Positions 60,491 to 64,000 of a stretch of DNA of 64,000 nucleotides are shown here, one piece after another. A program made the position numbers and the translations under genes. The stretch is from Arctopsyche grandis (Eukaryota; Arthropoda; Insecta; Trichoptera; Hydropsychidae). Numbering within the stretch: the stretch's first letter is position 1; every line of letters starts with the position of its first letter. The notes beneath the pieces were generated by a model that searched no databases, was not told the origin of the DNA, and saw nothing but the letters and a program-made list of their open reading frames with translations. The stretch spans positions 4,578,501 through 4,642,500 of the forward strand of contig NC_135365.1 of the NCBI RefSeq assembly GCF_051622035.1, written 5' to 3'.

Positions 60491-61350
60491 TATACATAAT
60501 ATTCATATATATAATTTACCTATACATATATTAAGTTTGAAGGCTTACAAAGGCTTGATTTATAATTTAAAACAAGCACCAAAAAAAAAAATTGGAAAAC
60601 TTTTCCGAGATTTATTTGTATTGTGGCCGAATTTTCCCGAGACGGATGAAGCCCGTCGAGATGAAGTTTCGCATTTTAAATTTTCTACCGCGAAAGTCAA
60701 GGTCGCGCTGGTTAATTTTCTCAAAAGTTCGCGTATGATTTACGACCCGACCCGGCTCCACGGGGTGAATATTTTCGCGTTTTTCCCCGTTTCGAAAGCC
60801 ATGATAATTCTACGCGAAGTGAATTAACCCCGACCCACTTGTACCGGTCGAGCGGAATGAATTGCTCTCGAGAAGGTCACGTCTCGAAAGCCGATTCGGA
60901 TTCTTTTTTCCGGATCTCAAGGCATACAGCCTCAAATTGAGGGACCTCGTCTGCGAGTTTTCCCAATCGTTTCCCCGCGGATGAATTTCCCGATTCGACC
61001 GGCTCGCCTCATAACGTATGTATAAGCTTTTGTCTGAATGTGTACCGTCAAAGTCCTCGTTTCACGGTGTTCCATGTCGGTGGTATAACTTCCTTAACTT
61101 AGTTCCTGTCTGGGTTATTCGCGTCCCAAGTGTGGAACACGTAGTCGGGTATCTACATAGATGTGATGCTGAAAACGCGTGTCTAATTTCTATTAAATTT
61201 TCCGGCTTCACTGTAGAGCGTTGTGAAAATTTTGCGTTGAGTTTCAAAATTCATTTGCCTACATATGTATGTACATCAAGGCATGCGACTGGAATATTTC
61301 CATATACATATAGAGGTCGCGGCAATCATTCAAAAGATAATTATTTATAT
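60491..61350. other. No gene recognised; less AT-rich island (about 60600-61260)
   Basis: CG-rich for this window. The longest open frame (to 60824) lacks motifs, splice context and a signal. Probably unique non-coding sequence. Confidence 0.4.
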
Positions 61351-61353
61351 AAG

Positions 61354-62638
61354 ACTAGCTGAACCCGGCATGCGTTGGAATGCCACAATGATAATTCCCG
61401 TTCCCATTCTCGTTCTCGTTCCCGTTCCCGTTCTCGTTCCCGTTCCCATTTGGTCTTGGCCTGTTAGGCCTTCCTGGCATAAATATATAAATACAATAAA
61501 AATAAAAATAAATATTACAATTATTATTAAAATATACTATCTGACGGTACCATAACATAAGCCATGGACGGCTTTTGAAAATCGTTTGAAGGTCTCTTTT
61601 CCAACGGACAGCCAATCAGAAATGAATGGTTTTTTTATGTATTAGTGAAACGGAACTGAAAACATAATCCTGATTCGCAACTGAAACAGTTATGGTGATC
61701 CGGAACTGAAATAGTTATGGGGATCCGGAACTGAAACGAGAATCTGGATCCGGAATTAAAACAGTAATCGGGATCCGGAACTGAAATAGTTATGGGGATT
61801 CGGAACTGAAACAGCAATCTGGATCCGGAACTGAAAAAGGAATCAGAATGTGGAACTGTAACAGTTATGGGGATCCGGAACTGAAACAGTTATGGGGATC
61901 CGGAATTGAAACAGTAATCGGGATCTGGAACTGAAATAGTTATGGGGATCCGGAATTGAAACAGCAATCTGGATCCGGAACTGAAACAGTAATCGGGATC
62001 CGGAACTGAAATAGTTATGGGGATCCGGAACTGAAACGAGAATCTGGATCCGGAATTGAAACAGTAATCGGGATCCGGAACTGAAATAGTTATGGGGATC
62101 CGGAACTGAAACAGCAATCTGGATCCGGAACTGAAAAAGGAATCAGGATGTGAAACTGTAACAGTTATGGGGATGCGGAATTGAAACAGGTAAGGGGATC
62201 TGGAACTGAAACAGTAATTGGGATCTGGAACTGAAACAGTAATCGAGATCCGGAACTGATACAGTAATTGAAATCCAGAATTGAAAAAGGCATCCGGATC
62301 CGGAATTAAAACAGTAATCGGGATCCGGAACTGAAATAGTTATGGGGATCCGGAATTGAAACAGCAATCTGGATCCGGAACTGAAAAAGGAATCAGGATG
62401 TGGAACTGTAACAGTTATGGGGATGCGGAATTGAAACAGGTAAGGGAATCTGGAACTGAAACAGTAATTGGGATCCGGAACTGAAACAGTAATCGAGATC
62501 CGGAACTGATGCAGTAATTGAAATCCAGAATTGAAAAAGGCATCCGGATCCGGAATTGAAACAGTAATCGGGATCCGGAACTGAAACATTACATATTTAC
62601 ATACTTACAAAATCTCTTTCGAAATTATATATTAGATG
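61354..62638 (+). mobile_element. Family X element carrying a 25-bp tandem array
   Basis: Starts ACTAGCTGAACCCGGC and ends AAATCTCTTTCGAAATTATA ... ATTAGATG, as in 54521-55738. Inside are a (CGTTCC)n tract (61397-61450), a tail-only remnant of SINE tail (i) (CTGTTAGGCCTTCCTGG, 61460-61478) and about 37 units of roughly GGATCCGGAACTGAAACAGT plus 5 variable bases (61650-62590). Confidence 0.75.
61650..62590. repeat. 25-bp tandem repeat array
   Basis: Consensus GGATCCGGAACTGAAACAGT followed by AATCG, TATGG or similar. Unit variants alternate in larger blocks of about 160-240 bases (62131-62340 resembles 62371-62580). No unique spacers, so not a CRISPR array. Because 25 is not a multiple of 3, open frames read a 25-residue Phe-Arg-Ile-Pro/Val-Pro-Asp pattern in antisense. 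Confidence 0.93.
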
Positions 62639-62639
62639 T

Positions 62640-64000
62640 AAATGTAGACAAAAATAAAAATATTTCATACTGAATTTACAAGTCTTTCCCTGTCAATTGC
62701 GTTTTCGATTATCCAGATTTTTCATCCCCAATTAGTCCGGATAATCGAGGTTCTACTGTACATACATACATATGTATGTTTGTACATACATTTCTGTGGA
62801 TAGTAAAGGAAAATACTAACGGTTGGGCTTTGCTTTGCTTTCAGCTACAGTCCAAGCTCTAACTTTGACTCTACAAAAAGGATTAAAAAATTTACAATTA
62901 AAAATACAACTTTGATTACGCCAGGACTTTAATCCGAGTTATAAAATTTTCAAGCAAGTTTCCACAGTAATAGAACGACGTTTTTAAATCCAATCTTCAT
63001 TTATGTATCTCGTAAATCTAACAAAGCTACATATGTACATATGTATGTTTGTACTCATACATATATTCATTTAAAAACTTGCTCAGTTATTTTTTTTATT
63101 TTTATTTAGAGTGGGGAATAAAACAGTATACTTTTGATTTAGAAAAATTAACAATAATATAATAGTTTATACTTGCATAATAGAATTTAGTAACCCAGTT
63201 TCAGCACGACAATGTAACTGTCGCTAAAGCTATTTAGAAAAACAACGACCGTTTCGAATTAATTGTTTTGAAATCGTGTTATTTCAGACTTTGAGTGTGT
63301 TTAGTCGGAAATTTACGATTAAATATTAAATCAAAATGGAAATACTATTGGAAATTTTCAATGAAAATAAACACATATTTATACACGTACGTATAAACTA
63401 GTAAAATGGAACTATGGAGTTATTTGATCGTATTCATGTCTCAAACAATAAAATTAGTACATGATATATGTAGGATATAATTAAAAAAATCATATTAAAA
63501 ACTTGTGCTGTGAAAGTTTTTTCTAGAAAATTTATATTTAATACATCTATATCTAAGAGATTATTAATTAATACAATTTAATTATTTTGAGATCGTAAGA
63601 TCAGCTATTGAAACTTAAGTAGGTTGAATAAAATATGCGATTTCTTTTTAATGTAAATTGACTTATTTGAATTTAAGATGCATTTCCTTTCATGTAAAGA
63701 CATCATGTTTTTATTTATTTTTGAATTAAACATTCCTCTGATTGTTAATGGAATATAGAAGATAATAATTTGCCAAGTGCTGTCAGTGAAGTTGATATAA
63801 TGGATATAGGTCATTTAACTTCTTACGTGCAAATATTGGATCTATATAAAATTTAATTTCCACAATAAAAAATGCAATATTACACACCGGTAAGCATTAC
63901 TTTCCGCTCGATTGATTTTGATGAATTTTTTATCACATTCAGTCAATCTTATTTGAAATTTTCAAATATTTATATAAATACTGGTGGCATTTTTTCCATA
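62640..64000. other. AT-rich stretch without recognised features
   Basis: Short CATA tracts (62761-62790, 63031-63065). No exon or transposon signature seen up to the window end. Confidence 0.45.

Noticed and set aside
60465..60827. 120-codon open frame
   Set aside because: No recognisable motif, starts in a repeat end, and lies in a locally GC-richer stretch where long frames are expected by chance.
61635..62589. Repeat protein encoded antisense to the 25-bp array
   Set aside because: No start context, signal or flanking domain; the open frames follow from unit length and composition.
61650..62590. CRISPR array
   Set aside because: Units are contiguous without unique spacers, and the DNA is eukaryotic.

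Overview
The window is AT-rich animal DNA, almost certainly from an insect. It holds two intron-containing serine protease genes whose architecture is typical of the insect immune initiator proteases HP14/ModSP, and dense layers of LINEs, tRNA-derived SINEs, solo LTRs, MITE-like inverted repeats and microsatellites. I see no bacterial or phage features. I cannot name the order or species. The composition of the repeats (jockey, R1 and RTE-like LINE ends, tRNA-SINEs, TA and CATA microsatellites) fits several holometabolous groups.

The protease locus lies between about 9.6 and 27.1 kb. Gene 1 (+ strand, 14 coding exons, 9668-18198) encodes a 674-residue secreted protein: signal peptide, four LDL-receptor class A repeats, a Sushi/CCP domain, a second Cys-rich 'wonton'-like domain and a trypsin-fold domain with an intact His-Asp-Ser triad. 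Gene 2 (- strand, exons 2-14 found, 27069-20809) is an intact paralogue with the same exon plan in tail-to-tail orientation. Its signal-peptide exon was not found. About 2.6 kb between the two 3' ends holds an RTE-like LINE end, a repeat-family copy, a SINE and a short relic of a third last exon. In known insects this family senses microbial patterns through recognition partners and starts the clip-protease cascade to Toll and prophenoloxidase. The paralogues may differ in partner or activation, but that is inference.

The other regions are repeat-dominated. 0-3 kb: TA microsatellites, a LINE reverse-transcriptase 3' end and an RTE-like 3' end. 4.5-5.7 kb: a jockey-type LINE interrupted by a SINE. 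28-64 kb: no convincing gene. It holds SINEs of a mosaic family, LINE fragments, several solo LTRs, GC-rich and 25-bp tandem arrays sharing common element ends, and several less AT-rich 'islands' (about 3.6-4.3, 29.8-30.5, 33.3-33.9, 37.65-38.2, 40.3-40.6, 42.9-43.7, 48.0-48.5, 53.5-54.3 and 60.6-61.2 kb) that look like unique sequence without recognisable exons.

The most interesting observations are: (i) an almost perfectly conserved tract over exon 6 and its downstream intron in otherwise diverged inverted paralogues, suggesting gene conversion; (ii) a tRNA-SINE family whose shared body is joined to at least three different stem-loop 3' tails, one of which resembles the 3' hairpin of a resident LINE; (iii) elements with common termini enclosing unrelated tandem-repeat cassettes; and (iv) long foldback palindromes inside the introns of gene 2.
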